Assembly (NCBI RefSeq): GCF_001522545.3
Contig: NC_031779.1
Location: forward strand, 854,159-918,158
Reading direction: 5' to 3'
Origin: Parus major
Lineage: Eukaryota; Chordata; Aves; Passeriformes; Paridae
Length of the DNA: 64,000 bases
Part shown: piece after piece, positions 63,661-64,000 of the stretch
Layout: each line of letters opens with the position of its first letter
Position numbering within the stretch: position 1 is the stretch's first letter
Notes under the pieces: generated by a model
What the model was told of the DNA's origin: nothing
What the model saw: the letters and a program-made list of their open reading frames with translations, nothing else
Database searches by the model: none
Translations under genes and position numbers: made by a program

Positions 63661-63679
63661 CCGCCCCGCCCCGCCCCGC
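63661..63679. promoter_or_regulatory. Tandem GC boxes (Sp1/KLF-type)
   Basis: Three or four overlapping CCGCCCC motifs lie in the island, between the predicted MYO9A first exon and the plus-strand donors. This is typical of a shared promoter core. Confidence 0.55.
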
Positions 63680-63719
63680 CACAGGCACGCCCGGGACACG
63701 CCCCCTTGGACACGCTCCC

Positions 63720-63973
63720 TGTCGTTACGACGCGGCCGCTTTACGGCAGTGCGCGGTAACCGAGCGGCGGCGGCGGGCGATGAGGCGGCGGGTGAGAGCC
63801 GGGGGGACACGGGAGGGGACACGGCGGGACATGGTGCCACACGGTGCCGGTAAGGTCCGGGGGTCGCGCACGCTGCAGCCGCCGGGGGTCGGTGCTGGCC
63901 GGCCTCGGGTCCGGAAGCTTCAAGCCCGTGTTTTAAGGGGAAAAACAAGGGTAAGATGGGTAAAGGAGTGGAG
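63720..63973 (+). other. Possible first exon region of a divergent gene (SENP8 by synteny)
   Basis: On the plus strand there are several good donors: GCGG|GTGAGAG at 63791/63792, CCG|GTAAGG at 63849/63850, AAGG|GTAAGA at 63950/63951 and GAG|GTGAGT at 63973/63974. In human, SENP8 (the NEDD8-specific protease) lies head-to-head with MYO9A, so a non-coding first exon of SENP8 is the expected occupant. No SENP8 protein sequence is present in the window, so this is an inference from synteny and splice motifs. I cannot choose between the donors. Confidence 0.35.
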
Positions 63974-64000
63974 GTGAGTTACGGTGCTGTGGGTGGTCCC

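Larger units (their letters stand above)
62690..63990. promoter_or_regulatory. CpG island, MYO9A promoter region, probably bidirectional
   Basis: From about 62.7 kb to the right edge the sequence is GC-rich and dense in CpG, in sharp contrast to the AT-rich introns. It contains a (GCC)10 run, a GC-rich minisatellite, long CG runs at 63598-63610, tandem GC boxes at 63661-63679 and an ETS-type CCGGAAG at 63911. No TATA box is evident, as is usual for broad CpG-island promoters. Minus-strand transcription would give MYO9A. Plus-strand donors to the right suggest a divergent transcript. The many open frames here, on both strands, come from the scarcity of stop codons in GC-rich sequence. Confidence 0.85.

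Noticed and set aside
1..64000. tRNA genes, CRISPR arrays, bacterial or phage systems
   Set aside because: No cloverleaf with a GTTCRA-type box, no regularly spaced direct repeats with unique spacers, and no prokaryotic gene organisation. The sequence is vertebrate intronic DNA.

Overview
The window is vertebrate nuclear DNA, almost certainly from a bird and probably a songbird. It is AT-rich and CpG-poor apart from one strong CpG island. Its interspersed repeats are nearly all CR1 LINE fragments, the dominant avian repeat, and several share long near-identical blocks. There are no bacterial operons, CRISPR arrays or tRNA genes.

One gene fills the window: MYO9A (unconventional myosin IXa, a single-headed actin motor with a RhoGAP tail), on the minus strand. 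From right to left: a CpG-island promoter (about 62.7-64.0 kb) with a predicted non-coding first exon whose splice donor is at 63263/63262; a 30-kb intron 1; the first coding exon (32086-33007, start codon at 32928), which encodes 281 residues covering the Ras-association-like domain and the motor up to past the P-loop; a 28.6-kb intron 2; a 95-nt exon (3395-3489) carrying motor switch I; and the start of the next intron, running off the left edge. The remaining exons lie outside. The right edge of the CpG island has several plus-strand splice donors and probably starts a divergent gene. By human synteny this would be SENP8, but no coding sequence for it is visible.

The rest is intron. It holds at least fourteen CR1 fragments (ten on the gene's strand, four opposite), including a head-to-head pair at 24.8-25.6 kb; a decayed AT-rich minisatellite with a period of about 109 bp at 21.2-22.05 kb; several smaller tandem repeats; homopolymer and A/C-rich tracts; and a few compact CpG clusters in otherwise CpG-poor intron that are candidate regulatory elements.

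I found no previously undescribed gene system. The observations most worth testing are a chain of three tiny uORFs, linked by overlapping stop and start codons, just before the MYO9A start codon; a GC-rich minisatellite and a (GCC)10 tract at the MYO9A promoter and first exon; and the intronic CpG clusters, one with an inverted pair of GATA motifs.
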